Part shown: positions 1 to 9,736 of the stretch, piece by piece | How positions within the stretch are numbered: the stretch's first letter is position 1 | How the letters are laid out: every line of letters starts with the position of its first letter | From: Candidatus Borrarchaeum weybense | GTDB taxonomy: Archaea; Asgardarchaeota; Sifarchaeia; Borrarchaeales; Borrarchaeaceae | Direction: 5' to 3' | Assembly: GCA_019057385.1 (NCBI GenBank) | Contig: JAHQJS010000006.1 | Coordinates: 765,038-829,037 of the forward strand | Length of the DNA: 64,000 nt | Position numbers and translations under genes: made by a program | Notes under the pieces: model-generated | What the model was told of the DNA's origin: nothing | The model's database searches: none | The model's input: only the letters and a program-made list of their open reading frames with translations

Positions 1-2
1 TA

Positions 3-956
3 GCTGAACTATCTGGGGCAAAATTTGAAATCTGGGATGAAGGAGAGACCTCTTTATTAGTGGCTGTGAATTCTTCAACCTTTCCTCTTGCTATTGAACA
101 GGATTTAATCGAGCCTAATCCGAATACGACAGATATCGTTGCCCTCTTTGACCAATTAGGAGGAACAGGAGATAATAAGTGCATCATAAGTGATAGACTT
201 GCAGAGGAACTTCATGTGAAAGTTGGTCAAAAAACCAAACTTGAAATATCTGCCCATGGAAATTCTACAGAATTTAAAATCATTGGTATTGTACACAATG
301 ACTTGATTGGTTACCCGAAGGGTGGATATTTCTGCATTATTGATATAGAAAAATACTATGATTTCGGTTTTGATGATGATGTGCATGTTTTTTACGTTAA
401 ACTTCGAAATCACCATTGGAATGGAACGGTCGTTGATCAAGATAAAGTTGCACAACAGATTCTTGATTTATATGGCGATGAGTATAATCTAAGTATTATA
501 AAGACAAAAGACATCGTAGAAGAATGGCGGGTGAACGTGACAGAAACTACGCAATTTATGGCTGTTCTTTCATCGTCATCTATCATAATAGCTTTACTTT
601 GTTTAGCTACAACAATGATACGAATTGTCCAGGAAAGACAACGTGAAATCGGATTGCTTCGCTCTGTTGGATACTACAGATCCGAGATAGTCAAACTCCT
701 TCTTGGCGAATCATTACTCTTAGCTGTTCTAGGACTATCAGTTGGGATCATAAACGGCTATATTCTGGCTGCAAGCTATCTCCCACATTTCAAGGAAATC
801 GGTTTCACGCCGTATGAAGTGACATTCGTGTTTCCAGCTCTTCAAACTATTATAGTGGCCATTCTCGGGATAGTCGTTGCGACAGTAGGTACCGCTTTTC
901 CAGCATACAAAGCACTTCGGATGAGTCCTGCACAAGCTGTACGATATACGGGCTGA
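3..956 (+). CDS. ABC transporter permease, FtsX/MacB type (5' end outside window)
   Basis: This is the C-terminal part of a membrane permease of the FtsX/MacB/LolC family, which partners an ABC ATPase in lipoprotein or peptide export or in mechanotransmission. The reading frame is open to the left edge of the window, so the protein is 5'-truncated; GTG at 60 is merely an internal codon. About 160 residues of soluble extracytoplasmic domain precede three hydrophobic segments, the typical C-terminal FtsX block. The cytoplasmic loop motif RQREIGLLRSVGY followed by a helix beginning at LLLGESLLL is diagnostic of the family. The protein ends with the usual AYKALRMSPAQAVRY tail. No ATPase gene is visible downstream, so any partner must lie upstream of the window. 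The substrate cannot be inferred. Confidence 0.88.
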   Translation, partial: AELSGAKFEIWDEGETSLLVAVNSSTFPLAIEQDLIEPNPNTTDIVALFDQLGGTGDNKCIISDRLAEELHVKVGQKTKLEISAHGNSTEFKIIGIVHNDLIGYPKGGYFCIIDIEKYYDFGFDDDVHVFYVKLRNHHWNGTVVDQDKVAQQILDLYGDEYNLSIIKTKDIVEEWRVNVTETTQFMAVLSSSSIIIALLCLATTMIRIVQERQREIGLLRSVGYYRSEIVKLLLGESLLLAVLGLSVGIINGYILAASYLPHFKEIGFTPYEVTFVFPALQTIIVAILGIVVATVGTAFPAYKALRMSPAQAVRYTG

Positions 957-1087
957 ACCTCTCCTTTTCATAATTATCTTAAACATCCTCAAAGATTTCA
1001 AGCAACCCTTTTTTCCTTTTTCTTGAAATTCTTTTCGAAAACAAAGACTAATAAAAAATAGTTCGTATTTTGGTTTGGTGAAAAAAT

Positions 1088-1579
1088 TTGAATGTCACTT
1101 GTCCAATGTGTGGAGCACAATTCAACTCTCCTGAGGAATTAATAGCTCATGTTAAGAGCGAACATGGCATTGAAATAGATCAAGACTTTATGAAAAACTT
1201 AATGGAAGGAATAGGTACCCTTTTCGCTGATATGTTTAGCGGAAAAAGTGATATGTCTTCTGATGAAGAAGAAGATAATAAAGAGGCCGATCCTAGTTTA
1301 TTTTTTGGAAACATGATGGAGCAGTTGATGAAGACTGTAACTGAAAGCTTACAAAATATTAATACTGATGACACGAACCAAGGCCTACCAAATCCTTTTG
1401 CGATGATGATGAAAAACATGTTTGACCAGGCAATTCAGACTGAACCCGAGTCTAAAGATGAGCCTCCCTCTTCTAGTACAAATGAAGATGATGCTATATT
1501 CAAAGAAAATTCTATAGAAATACCTTTCTCGTCCGATGATGACGAAAAAAAGAAAGATAAAAAAGAAAGTAATGAATGA
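1088..1579 (+). CDS. C2H2 zinc-finger protein with acidic tail
   Basis: A single classical C2H2 finger lies at the N-terminus: Cys5, Cys8, His21 and His26 (C-x2-C-x12-H-x4-H). The remaining ~135 residues are acidic, rich in Met, Ser, Asp and Glu, and look largely disordered, with a Lys/Glu-rich C-terminus. The start is TTG at 1088, supported by GGTGA just upstream and by the fact that the finger begins at once. Single C2H2 fingers occur in many archaeal regulators of unknown target. It may bind DNA, RNA or protein; no enzymatic motif is present. It stands alone between the permease and the TPR gene. Confidence 0.8.
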   Translation: MNVTCPMCGAQFNSPEELIAHVKSEHGIEIDQDFMKNLMEGIGTLFADMFSGKSDMSSDEEEDNKEADPSLFFGNMMEQLMKTVTESLQNINTDDTNQGLPNPFAMMMKNMFDQAIQTEPESKDEPPSSSTNEDDAIFKENSIEIPFSSDDDEKKKDKKESNE

Positions 1580-1638
1580 TATCTATAAGGGTATCTTGAT
1601 TTCTATTTTAATTCTGATCAACTTTTGAGGATTTTATC

Positions 1639-3285
1639 ATGTCTGACGATTATGAGTTGTGGTTTAATGAAGCCTTCGACAAAGGAGAACTTGGGAATTA
1701 TCGCGGTGCTATTGAACTCTATAAAAAGGTCGTTGAAGCAAAGCCAGATTATCAGGCGGCTTGGTTTAACATGGGGCTCATGTACAGCAATATCGAAGTT
1801 TACGACGAATCAATTGAATGCTACAAGAAGGCGATTGAATTAGATCCAACGGACGGTGCAGCATGGGATAATCTTGGATACGTCTACAACAAGACAGGTG
1901 AGTATGAAGAATCGATCCGTTGTCACAAGGAAGCCATTGAAAAACGACTCCCAAATGCAGCTAATGCTTGGAATAATTTAGGGATAGCGTATCATAACGT
2001 TAACGATTTCAAGAACGCCGAAGATGCTTATAAAAAGGCAATCGAGTTAGACCCTGGTTTTAACTTTCCATATCGTAACATTGCTGACGTTTACATCGAC
2101 AATTCTGAATATCAACTTGCTGAACAGTATTATAAAAAAGCACTAGAAATTGATGAGGAATATGTCTCCGCATGGAATGGTTTGGGAAATGCCTATTGGA
2201 ACCAGAATAATTATGAAGACGCAAAAAAGGCGTATAGAAAAGCAATAGACCTCGATCCAACTTTTAAATTTGCATGGAAGAACATGGGTGATTTACTCGT
2301 CGAACTTGGCGAGAATGATGAAGCAGTTGAGCATTACTTGAAGACTTTGGATTTGGATACGGGTTATATCTCAGCTTTAAATGGGTTAGGCAATGCTTAC
2401 TACAATCATGGAGATTTTGAAAATGCTAAAAAAGCTTACGAGAAAGCATTGGACATAGATCCGAATTATAAGTTCGCGTTACGAAACCTTGGCGATCTCT
2501 TATATGATGAGATAAAGTATCAAGAAGCAATCAGTTATTATGACAAAGCATTAGCCATCGACCCAGATAATGTCGTTATACTGAATTCTTTAGCTAACTG
2601 TTACTATGGCTTAGATCAATTCGCGAAAGCGAGAGAAATCTATGAAAAAGCGTTGGAAATAGATCCAGATTACAAATTTGCGATGGCTAACATTGGTAAT
2701 CTCCTTTACGCACAAGGTAACTACACTGAAGCCTTAGAATACTTCAAGAACGCTATAGAGATAGACCCTGACTACGTATTTGCAATTAATGGCTTAGGAA
2801 ACACTTATCTTGAACTTGGTGAGTATAAAAAGGCTAGTGAAAGTTATCAGAGACTCCTCGACAACAATCCAGAAGATGAAGACGGACTCATTAATATGGG
2901 AGTCGTTCATAGTCGTTTGGGAGAGTATTCTAAATCAATTGAATATTATTCAAAACTTATCGATCTCAAAGAAGCTAAAGAAAGGAGTCCTCCCAGATTA
3001 GTCATAAAAAATCTGGCTCTTTCCTATGAAAGTCTTGGAGAATTGAATAAGGCAGCAGAGTCTTACCAAAAAATAATCTATCTTTGGCCATCAGACGCGG
3101 AGGGCCATTATGATCTTGGAATGATCTATAAAAAAATGGGTGAGGATAAGAAAGCAGAAGATGCCTTCACTAATGCCTTAGAGTTTGACCCGGAAACATA
3201 TGAATCGAAAATACGAAATGAAGGTTTAAGTCCAGAAGAAATTCTAGGCAGACAATTGTTGATGAACTTCCAAACTAAAAAATAG
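1639..3285 (+). CDS. TPR repeat protein
   Basis: This is a soluble 548-residue protein built almost entirely of tetratricopeptide repeats, about fifteen units of 34 residues (recurrent A-W-x-N-L-G and A-x-x-x-Y-x-K-A-L-E-x-D-P). TPR arrays form superhelical scaffolds for protein-protein contacts. No catalytic domain or signal peptide is visible. ATG at 1639 is preceded by TGAGG at a suitable distance. It is followed by a ~550-bp stretch holding only one tiny opposite-strand gene. A second long TPR protein lies at 33695-35095. The partner is unknown. Confidence 0.9.
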   Translation: MSDDYELWFNEAFDKGELGNYRGAIELYKKVVEAKPDYQAAWFNMGLMYSNIEVYDESIECYKKAIELDPTDGAAWDNLGYVYNKTGEYEESIRCHKEAIEKRLPNAANAWNNLGIAYHNVNDFKNAEDAYKKAIELDPGFNFPYRNIADVYIDNSEYQLAEQYYKKALEIDEEYVSAWNGLGNAYWNQNNYEDAKKAYRKAIDLDPTFKFAWKNMGDLLVELGENDEAVEHYLKTLDLDTGYISALNGLGNAYYNHGDFENAKKAYEKALDIDPNYKFALRNLGDLLYDEIKYQEAISYYDKALAIDPDNVVILNSLANCYYGLDQFAKAREIYEKALEIDPDYKFAMANIGNLLYAQGNYTEALEYFKNAIEIDPDYVFAINGLGNTYLELGEYKKASESYQRLLDNNPEDEDGLINMGVVHSRLGEYSKSIEYYSKLIDLKEAKERSPPRLVIKNLALSYESLGELNKAAESYQKIIYLWPSDAEGHYDLGMIYKKMGEDKKAEDAFTNALEFDPETYESKIRNEGLSPEEILGRQLLMNFQTKK

Positions 3286-3429
3286 CGATATAAGTAAATA
3301 ACGTTTAGAAACAAATGATTTTCAAGGACACATTGCGTTAATTTTCACAAGTCATTTTTCAATCATTTTAATGGAAATTAAAAAAAGAACGTTTATTGCT
3401 TTTGCGAATTGTACTTCACATTAACCCAT

Positions 3430-3591
3430 TTACTCTTCAATAATCTCCATTATCACAGAAACATGCACTTTCGCTGTCTCTTTTGCCTGTGTAGTCTTTT
3501 TAAAATCCTCAATAATTTGCAAAAATGGAGGCGCTATCGATGAAAGAGCACCTTCAATTTCATAGTTTACACTATAGACCTTCCTTGACAT
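3430..3591 (-). CDS. small protein, 53 residues
   Basis: This short reading frame begins with ATG at 3591, preceded on the minus strand by GGTGAT, and ends with TAA at 3430. The predicted protein starts MSRKVYSVNYEIEGAL and ends KVHVSVIMEIIEE, with plausible alternation of hydrophobic and charged residues. It is supported by the ribosome site, codon content and position in an otherwise empty interval, not by recognised homology. No function is proposed. It could be spurious, but the SD/ATG pair makes expression plausible. Confidence 0.55.
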   Translation of the reverse strand: MSRKVYSVNYEIEGALSSIAPPFLQIIEDFKKTTQAKETAKVHVSVIMEIIEE

Positions 3592-3851
3592 AATATCACC
3601 AGTAGATAGATATATCTAAAAATTCACAAATTTCATAAGGTAAAATGAACGTTAGCTATCAAGGACAAAGAGCATTAGATTAGTATAAAACAATTAGTTT
3701 AGTTACATATTTCCTCTAAACTAAGATATTTGCAATATCATGATAAAAGTAGAATATTTATCTGATTGTAGTGGCTAAAAGTGAATTTCTGAATTGAAAA
3801 CCGAAAGAAGAAGACAATCCTAAAAAACCTTATTTCAAGAGTTGCAGAAAG

Positions 3852-4601
3852 ATGGGTAAAATCGATGGATGCGAACTGTGTGATGCCTATGATGATTGCC
3901 TCCATGATAAGGTAGTTAATAATGTTGTTAATCATAAAATCTTTCAGGATGAATGGAAAACAGTTTATAAGTCAATGATGCCATCAAAAGTGTTGAGTTT
4001 TTTAAGAGCTCAGGAGAAAGCACTACGGAAAAAAAATGAGGATGAATTTGGCAAATTTGACTCCCATAAGTTACGTGTGTGTATTTTTATCAATGCGCTA
4101 GGTGCATGGCCAGGAAAGAAGATAAGCAATACCCTCAGAAACTCTTTGATAAAGGAAGTACAAAAAGCAGTAGACTTTATCCCAACACTTGAAACTCAAT
4201 TAGATGATTCAACCGTAAAAACCCTCGTAGACTTGAAAAATCATCAGAAAAAACAAGAGTTATATCAACAAGAAGAAACTGTACAACGTCTTTTACAAAC
4301 TTCTAAAACCCTTAGAGAAAATTCTAAAACAAATCTTGGTGCGAGGTATGAGATTAACCGAGAAATCTCAGAATATTTAAAAGAAGTGCAATATGCAAGT
4401 CCACAAGTAGCAGAATATTTTCTTGAGGAAGGAAATGATTGGTACAATTTAGCTCAAACCTCTGAGGCAAAATGGGTTGAAGCATCAATGGAATGGATTG
4501 AAATAGCGAAACTTATTTTTAATCGACTGGAATGGACTCAAGAAGTTGAAAAATGTGAAAAAATAATCTATCATCTCAAAAATTTGCCCAGTAGTGGTTG
4601 A
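3852..4601 (+). CDS. hypothetical protein with N-terminal Cys cluster
   Basis: This 249-residue soluble protein is not recognised. Near the N-terminus is a small cysteine group (CELCDAYDDC, residues 7-16) that could bind metal. The remainder is rich in Lys, Glu and Gln and strongly helical, with a coiled-coil-like middle (around residues 120-170) and an acidic, Trp-containing C-terminal helical region. No catalytic signature, signal peptide or membrane segment is visible. It is followed by two small helical genes on the same strand and may be co-expressed with them. Confidence 0.7.
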   Translation: MGKIDGCELCDAYDDCLHDKVVNNVVNHKIFQDEWKTVYKSMMPSKVLSFLRAQEKALRKKNEDEFGKFDSHKLRVCIFINALGAWPGKKISNTLRNSLIKEVQKAVDFIPTLETQLDDSTVKTLVDLKNHQKKQELYQQEETVQRLLQTSKTLRENSKTNLGARYEINREISEYLKEVQYASPQVAEYFLEEGNDWYNLAQTSEAKWVEASMEWIEIAKLIFNRLEWTQEVEKCEKIIYHLKNLPSSG

Positions 4602-4651
4602 GGCATAGATTTATTTATGTTTAACAGAATTTTAATCTTAAAAAATACAAG

Positions 4652-4891
4652 ATGAAAGAGATGTCAGAAAAACAGATTCTGGAAGAGAAGATAAAACGTC
4701 TACTTAAATTATCACGAGAAGCTATGAGTCTTAGTTCAGAAATATTTAGGGATGTTGTCGCCCCTAAGAATGTTCTTCAAAAGTTTACTGAAGTAGTAAA
4801 CGGAATAGGACTTGCCACTAAAATTCTAACAGGTCAAAAAATCGAACTTCCAAAAGAATTTCTTGAAAAGAAGAAAATTGAGGTGGAATAA
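4652..4891 (+). CDS. small helical protein, paralogue of its downstream neighbour
   Basis: This is a 79-residue charged, probably all-helical protein of unknown function. ATG at 4652 and ATG at 4661 are both possible; the second gives an N-terminus (MSEKQILEEKIKRLL) that lines up with the next gene (MSEQELNEKLKKLM). Both share the pattern K-L-x-x-L-S-x-E-x-x-x-L-[TS]-x-E-I near residues 15-30, indicating tandem duplication and divergence. There is no signal peptide or transmembrane segment. Confidence 0.6.
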   Translation: MKEMSEKQILEEKIKRLLKLSREAMSLSSEIFRDVVAPKNVLQKFTEVVNGIGLATKILTGQKIELPKEFLEKKKIEVE

Positions 4892-5092
4892 TTGTCTGAG
4901 CAAGAGTTGAACGAAAAACTCAAGAAGTTAATGGGCCTCTCCAAAGAAATCGTGGGGCTCACTGGAGAAATAGCAAAAGATTTAGCAGATGTAGCTCGTA
5001 AAGAAGCAGCAAAAACGCTGGAAGAGATTATGGTTGGCATTAAAAAGACAATGGATACTCTAAGTAAAAAGCCCGATAAACCTCCAGGCTAA
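4892..5092 (+). CDS. small helical protein, tandem paralogue
   Basis: The 66-residue product begins at TTG 4892, immediately after the TAA of the previous gene, with GAGGTGG overlapping that gene's last codons. This arrangement implies translational coupling. It has an amphipathic helical composition with a Pro-rich tail (KKPDKPPG). It resembles the upstream 79-residue protein over the first ~35 residues. The function is unknown. The giant AAA ATPase starts 135 bp downstream, but an intervening AT-rich stretch suggests that gene has its own promoter. Confidence 0.6.
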   Translation: MSEQELNEKLKKLMGLSKEIVGLTGEIAKDLADVARKEAAKTLEEIMVGIKKTMDTLSKKPDKPPG

Positions 5093-5227
5093 TCTAAATT
5101 CCCCTTATTTTTTTAAATTTAGTTAATTCATTTGCTTTTGAATCCATTAAAAGAACTTTTTTTAAGCATGTGTAGACTACATCTAATAGTGTAGAGCATA
5201 GACATTATAATTTTTTGAGGATTAAAA

Positions 5228-8200
5228 ATGGGAGTAGACGAAAGAAGCGCAAGTTTTGAATCCGCGCAATGTGTTCATTTACAAGACAAACCTTACATTA
5301 ATGAAGATTTTTTCAAGTGTGGAGTTATTCACGAGCTGTTACCTTCAGAGAGGGTTGATGGACTTTGCCAAACGAAGATTTGGAGAAAATGTGAGTATAT
5401 TTATGATCCTACGCGAGCTTGGAAAGAAGGGAAATGGCGTGACGTAGTTGGGCTTGATGTTGTAAAGCGAGAACTTGTTCAAAAAGTTCAGCACCCGCTC
5501 TTGTTTTATAAAAAATATTCAACTACTGGCGTATTACCCCAAAAGGTTATACTGCTTTTTGGGCCAGATGGTTGTGGTAAAGCTCGTTTATCCAAGGTTT
5601 TAGCTCATGAAAGTGGAGCCCATTTAGAAACACTTATTCCAAGAGAAATAGATCGATTAAAAACACTTGTTGAAGAAGCTAAAGAGCCTACGATAATATT
5701 CCTTGATGAAGTTGACATGGTTGCACAACCAGTCGAATACTTCCAACAGAGATCCTTGCCACTAGCACGCGATCCTGTATTGGTCCTGATGGACAGTATA
5801 GAAACATTAGACGAAACTAATAACCCTGTCGCACTAATTATGGCGACAGACCACCCAAAGTTAATCTTACGAACTTTACTTAAACAAGATTACATACCGG
5901 AGATTATGTATGTTCCACCACCTACTCTTCAAGAACGTGAGGAAATCATAAGGAAGTTTCTAAAGAGTCGTCCTCTTAAAGACGTTGATTTTAGCCGATT
6001 AGCTGAACTTACCAGAGATTTTTCAATTTTAGATATTAAGAAGTTCATTAGAAACTTAGAGCTTGAATGGCTAGAACGATCATTTAAAGAGCCGCAACCT
6101 GTCGAAATAACGATGTCGCAACTTCTACGACAGATCAAAGACGTCGTCCCCTCGCTGTCAAACGCCCTAATATCCCAATATGAGCAAGCAGCAAAACGTT
6201 GGGGTGCCATGGAAGAAGAATTACGGAGAAAACGTGAGAAAAAACTGACTTGGGAAGATGTCGGAGGTTATATTGAAGTCAAAGAACAATTAAAAGATAT
6301 TGTTGCTGTATTAGAGGAAGCTAACGAAACTGTTTCTCAATATAATTTGAAACCCCCTTCTGGAATCATTCTTTATGGGCCTCCTGGTTGCGGAAAAACG
6401 TATATAGCTAACGTATTAGCATCTGTCACAAAGGCGAACTTTCATACTGTAACTGCGGGCTCACTTTTGTCTAAATGGTATGGAGAAGCAGAACAAAATA
6501 TTACTGAGTTATTTGCGACAGCAAAAGTTGATCCACCAAGCATTATTTTCTTTGATGAATTGGAGGGATTATTTCAAACTAGGGGTGAAGCATCCCCAGT
6601 TCACAGTAGAATCGTTTCTGTGTTCCTTCAAGAACTCTCGAACTTAACCCCAGAAGATAGAGTCATTGTGATTGGCGCTACAAATAGACCACAAGACGTG
6701 GACATGGCATTTTTACGTCCTAGACGATTTGATGAATTAATTGGCATAGGACTTCCAGATCTTGAAGCGAGGAAGGCGATTTTCAAAGTTCATACGAAGG
6801 ATATGCCATTAACTGATGACATTGACCTCAACTTGTTAGCAGAGAAAACAGAGATGTTTACAGGAGCCGAAATTGCATTTATTTGTGATACGGCACGAAA
6901 AGCTGTTGCTAAAGAAGCTTTGAAGTCAGGATTTAGAAAAATAAAGATGGAAGACTTCGTCCAGCAGATCATTCAAGCCAAGCCGGGATTAACTGAAGAC
7001 GATGTGAGGCTGTTTAATGAAGCACAAGAAAGGTTCGGTAGGCGAAAATATGCTCCAAAGAAGAAAATAATTGAGAAGGAAAAAGAACTGAGTTGGAAAG
7101 ATGTTGGCGGTTACGCAGACGTAAAAGATTATATGAAAAACCTTGTGAAGATCCTAGAGTCAGAAGAATTGTTTGAAAAGTACGGACTCAAGCCCCCGAA
7201 AGGTTTACTCTTATATGGTCCTCCTGGCTGCGGTAAAAGTTACCTTTCAAAAGTTTTAGCTGCTGAAACTGATGCCAATTTTAAAGTTATTTCAGCAGGT
7301 ATAATGATGAGCAAGTTTTATGGTGAAACAGAGAAACAAATCCATGACTTATTCGTCCAGGCACGAAGAAACCCACCAACAATTCTGTTTTTTGACGAGT
7401 TAGAAGGTCTTTTTGTGCGAAGAGAAGCCATAGGAACAGGTTTTTCAGGTCATAAAACAGCAGTCTCTACATTACTAACCGAACTGAGCGAATTAAAAGC
7501 AGAAGATCGTGTATTAGTTATAGGCGCAACTAACAGACCTCAAGATATAGACCCTGCCTTTCTAAGACCAGGACGCTTTGATGAAAGGATTGGTATAGGA
7601 CCGCCTGACTTAACAGCACGGAAAGCAATCTTTGAAGTCCATGTAAGAGGTATGCCTTTGGCTAAAGATGTAGATTTCGATTTTTTAGCATTAAAGACCG
7701 AAAAATACACGGGAGCGGAAATTGAGTATATTTGCAATCAAACCAGAAGAAAGGTTGCTATAGAAGCTCTAAAATCAGGATTTCGAGAAGTAAAGATGGA
7801 AGATTTTCTTAATCAGCTTGAAGTTACAAAATCAGGCTTGTCACAAGAAGACATTCGACTATATGAAGAAGCACAGGAACGATTTGAAAGACAATTAATA
7901 TCTATAAGCAAGCAGAAGGTCTGGGAAGATGTCACTTTTGAGCAAATAGGCGGTTTATCAGAAGTTAAGGAGTTTCTGAAGAATTATGTAGGTTTTTTGG
8001 TGCAGCATTTTGATACAGTCCGAACTTCTGGATTATCATCAAGAGGCGGTATTATTCTATTTGGACCACCAGGTTGTGGAAAGACTGTTTTGATCAAAGC
8101 GGCTGTTAGAGATGCGAATGTAAACTTCTTTAAGTTTTCAGCACTTGAATTAAGGATCGCTGGTGGTTTCAACAAATTCAGCGATATGCTTCGCGACGCA

Positions 8201-8734
8201 GAAAAAGTAGCACCAAGCATCGTTGCTCTAGACGATTTAGAATCAACTAAGTCAATCGCTACACAAGATACTGCAATGTTTATTGCTTCAGAACTAGAAA
8301 AAATACCAAAAGAAACCCCACTTATAGTATTTTGTGAAACGAGTGATCTAGCGGGTATGGAGTATATCATGCCTGTTATAGAATATATCTTGCCTGTACC
8401 GCCGCCTAATGCTGAAGCTCGCAGAGAGATATTGGAAATCAAGACAAAAAAACTAGATCTTGAAAATGTCGATCTTGTAGAATTAGCGAGGCAAACAAAA
8501 TACTTCACAGGAGCGGATCTTGAGAAATTATGTAGGGAAGCATTACGTATTTCATTCACAAAACAGACAAAAGGAAGAATAACTATTTCTATGGATGACT
8601 TTCGCCAAGCATTAGCCAAAGTCGAGCCTAGTCTTTCAGAGGAACAGATAAACAGTTTTCGAAGACAAATGCCAAAAATTCAACAAAACAAATTTCCTTT
8701 AAGAAAGCATGTCTCACAGGACCTTTACAGCTGA
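5228..8734 (+). CDS. CDC48-like ATPase with four AAA modules
   Basis: This 1168-residue soluble ATPase has four consecutive AAA modules, against two in Cdc48/p97/VAT. Walker A motifs lie near residues 112 (GPDGCGKA), 384 (GPPGCGKT), 664 (GPPGCGKS) and 946 (GPPGCGKT). Walker B motifs are FLDEVD (~158), FFDELE (~450), FFDELE (~720) and ALDDLE (~1000). Modules 2 and 3 are canonical, with GATNRPQD sensor and LRPxRFDE arginine-finger segments. Module 1 has Ala for Thr/Ser after the Walker A Lys and lacks the arginine-finger segment. Module 4 has Asp for the catalytic Glu and lacks the RPGRFD segment. So the outer modules are probably structural or regulatory. Only ~70 N-terminal residues precede module 1, with no obvious Cdc48 N-domain. 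It probably acts as a protein unfoldase or remodelling machine. TGAGG precedes ATG 5228. Confidence 0.92.
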   Translation: MGVDERSASFESAQCVHLQDKPYINEDFFKCGVIHELLPSERVDGLCQTKIWRKCEYIYDPTRAWKEGKWRDVVGLDVVKRELVQKVQHPLLFYKKYSTTGVLPQKVILLFGPDGCGKARLSKVLAHESGAHLETLIPREIDRLKTLVEEAKEPTIIFLDEVDMVAQPVEYFQQRSLPLARDPVLVLMDSIETLDETNNPVALIMATDHPKLILRTLLKQDYIPEIMYVPPPTLQEREEIIRKFLKSRPLKDVDFSRLAELTRDFSILDIKKFIRNLELEWLERSFKEPQPVEITMSQLLRQIKDVVPSLSNALISQYEQAAKRWGAMEEELRRKREKKLTWEDVGGYIEVKEQLKDIVAVLEEANETVSQYNLKPPSGIILYGPPGCGKTYIANVLASVTKANFHTVTAGSLLSKWYGEAEQNITELFATAKVDPPSIIFFDELEGLFQTRGEASPVHSRIVSVFLQELSNLTPEDRVIVIGATNRPQDVDMAFLRPRRFDELIGIGLPDLEARKAIFKVHTKDMPLTDDIDLNLLAEKTEMFTGAEIAFICDTARKAVAKEALKSGFRKIKMEDFVQQIIQAKPGLTEDDVRLFNEAQERFGRRKYAPKKKIIEKEKELSWKDVGGYADVKDYMKNLVKILESEELFEKYGLKPPKGLLLYGPPGCGKSYLSKVLAAETDANFKVISAGIMMSKFYGETEKQIHDLFVQARRNPPTILFFDELEGLFVRREAIGTGFSGHKTAVSTLLTELSELKAEDRVLVIGATNRPQDIDPAFLRPGRFDERIGIGPPDLTARKAIFEVHVRGMPLAKDVDFDFLALKTEKYTGAEIEYICNQTRRKVAIEALKSGFREVKMEDFLNQLEVTKSGLSQEDIRLYEEAQERFERQLISISKQKVWEDVTFEQIGGLSEVKEFLKNYVGFLVQHFDTVRTSGLSSRGGIILFGPPGCGKTVLIKAAVRDANVNFFKFSALELRIAGGFNKFSDMLRDAEKVAPSIVALDDLESTKSIATQDTAMFIASELEKIPKETPLIVFCETSDLAGMEYIMPVIEYILPVPPPNAEARREILEIKTKKLDLENVDLVELARQTKYFTGADLEKLCREALRISFTKQTKGRITISMDDFRQALAKVEPSLSEEQINSFRRQMPKIQQNKFPLRKHVSQDLYS

Positions 8735-8766
8735 TTTTGGAAATTCCCCTTTATTTCTTTTGAAAT

Positions 8767-9519
8767 CTAATTTTTTTCTGCTTTTTTTTGCAGATCTTTT
8801 TGAAGTTCAGCGTTTTGATACTTCTCAGGATTCTTTAAATAATCTTCAATAACGGTAAGTTCTGTAGTAGACATTTTATCTGCTAACCAGCCAATTCCCT
8901 TCGATTTAAATAGAATTAGTGAATGAAGAGCAACACCATGTTGTTTTGCAATGTCAGACGCACCTTGTTCTCTATCAAGTAAAACAACCACAGCATTGAC
9001 ATTGACATCTCTTAACCCTCTTCGTTCTACTTCAAACTTTACTTGTTCAATGCCGATAAGTTTGCTATCAAATTTTGTTACTAAATCATCAACAATAACA
9101 AGGCTATCACTATCCGTCAGTTCGCCCTCTAATAGCGCATGCTCACCATATTGCGTTATTACTGTTTGGAGGTCATTTAAAGTTCTAACACCTTCTAATT
9201 TTCGTGTAAATGTAGCTGGGATACCATCAACAATCGTTATTGCTGTTGCGATAGGTATTCCTGCCATTGCAACCCCTACAACTTTGGTTATTCCTGGAAT
9301 CTCTTGCCGAATCATTTTCCCTAAAGCAATTCCAACTTTCTTAAGAAGATCTGGAAAAGAGCATAAAGGACGTAATTGAATATAGAAGGGACTCCATATC
9401 CCTGAGACCAATGTCCAACCTTGCGGCTCATCTCTGTACCATGTCCTGATAAGTCGTTTCTCATATAATAATTCCATTATTTCTTTTCCAAGAAGTTCTT
9501 TTTCTTCAGCCCACGTCAC
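8767..9519 (-). CDS. pyrE: orotate phosphoribosyltransferase
   Basis: This is a type I phosphoribosyltransferase that would convert orotate and PRPP to OMP in de novo pyrimidine synthesis. The PRPP-binding signature is LVIVDDLVTKFDSK (about residues 140-155), and the OPRT-type substrate segments SGIWSPFYIQLR and VVGVAMAGIPIATAI are present. At 250 residues it is longer than a minimal ~180-210-residue OPRTase, with extra N- and C-terminal extensions. The C-terminal tail is Lys/Gln-rich. ATG at 9519 is the first start. It runs convergently to the AAA gene with ~30 bp between them. No other pyrimidine gene is adjacent. Confidence 0.85.
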   Translation of the reverse strand: MTWAEEKELLGKEIMELLYEKRLIRTWYRDEPQGWTLVSGIWSPFYIQLRPLCSFPDLLKKVGIALGKMIRQEIPGITKVVGVAMAGIPIATAITIVDGIPATFTRKLEGVRTLNDLQTVITQYGEHALLEGELTDSDSLVIVDDLVTKFDSKLIGIEQVKFEVERRGLRDVNVNAVVVLLDREQGASDIAKQHGVALHSLILFKSKGIGWLADKMSTTELTVIEDYLKNPEKYQNAELQKDLQKKAEKN

Positions 9520-9736
9520 GTTTCTGACCTCATTAACAGCGTTTCGAAACTCATCCTTAAAAAAGATAATTTCGTGTTTTCTATTTATATTTTTGATGAT
9601 AAATAAAGGAATTAAATTCTTCAGTAACTCTGTAGTGACAATTCAATATTAGTTTTAGAATATGAGGATTGTGAACATCAAGATTTTTAAAAAGATAATG
9701 AAATACTTTCAATTATACTTGTTAACTGAAAGTCAA

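Noticed and set aside
7984..8619. 211-codon minus-strand frame
   Set aside because: It is fully antisense to module 4 of the AAA gene and has the Ser/Arg-rich composition of a shadow frame.
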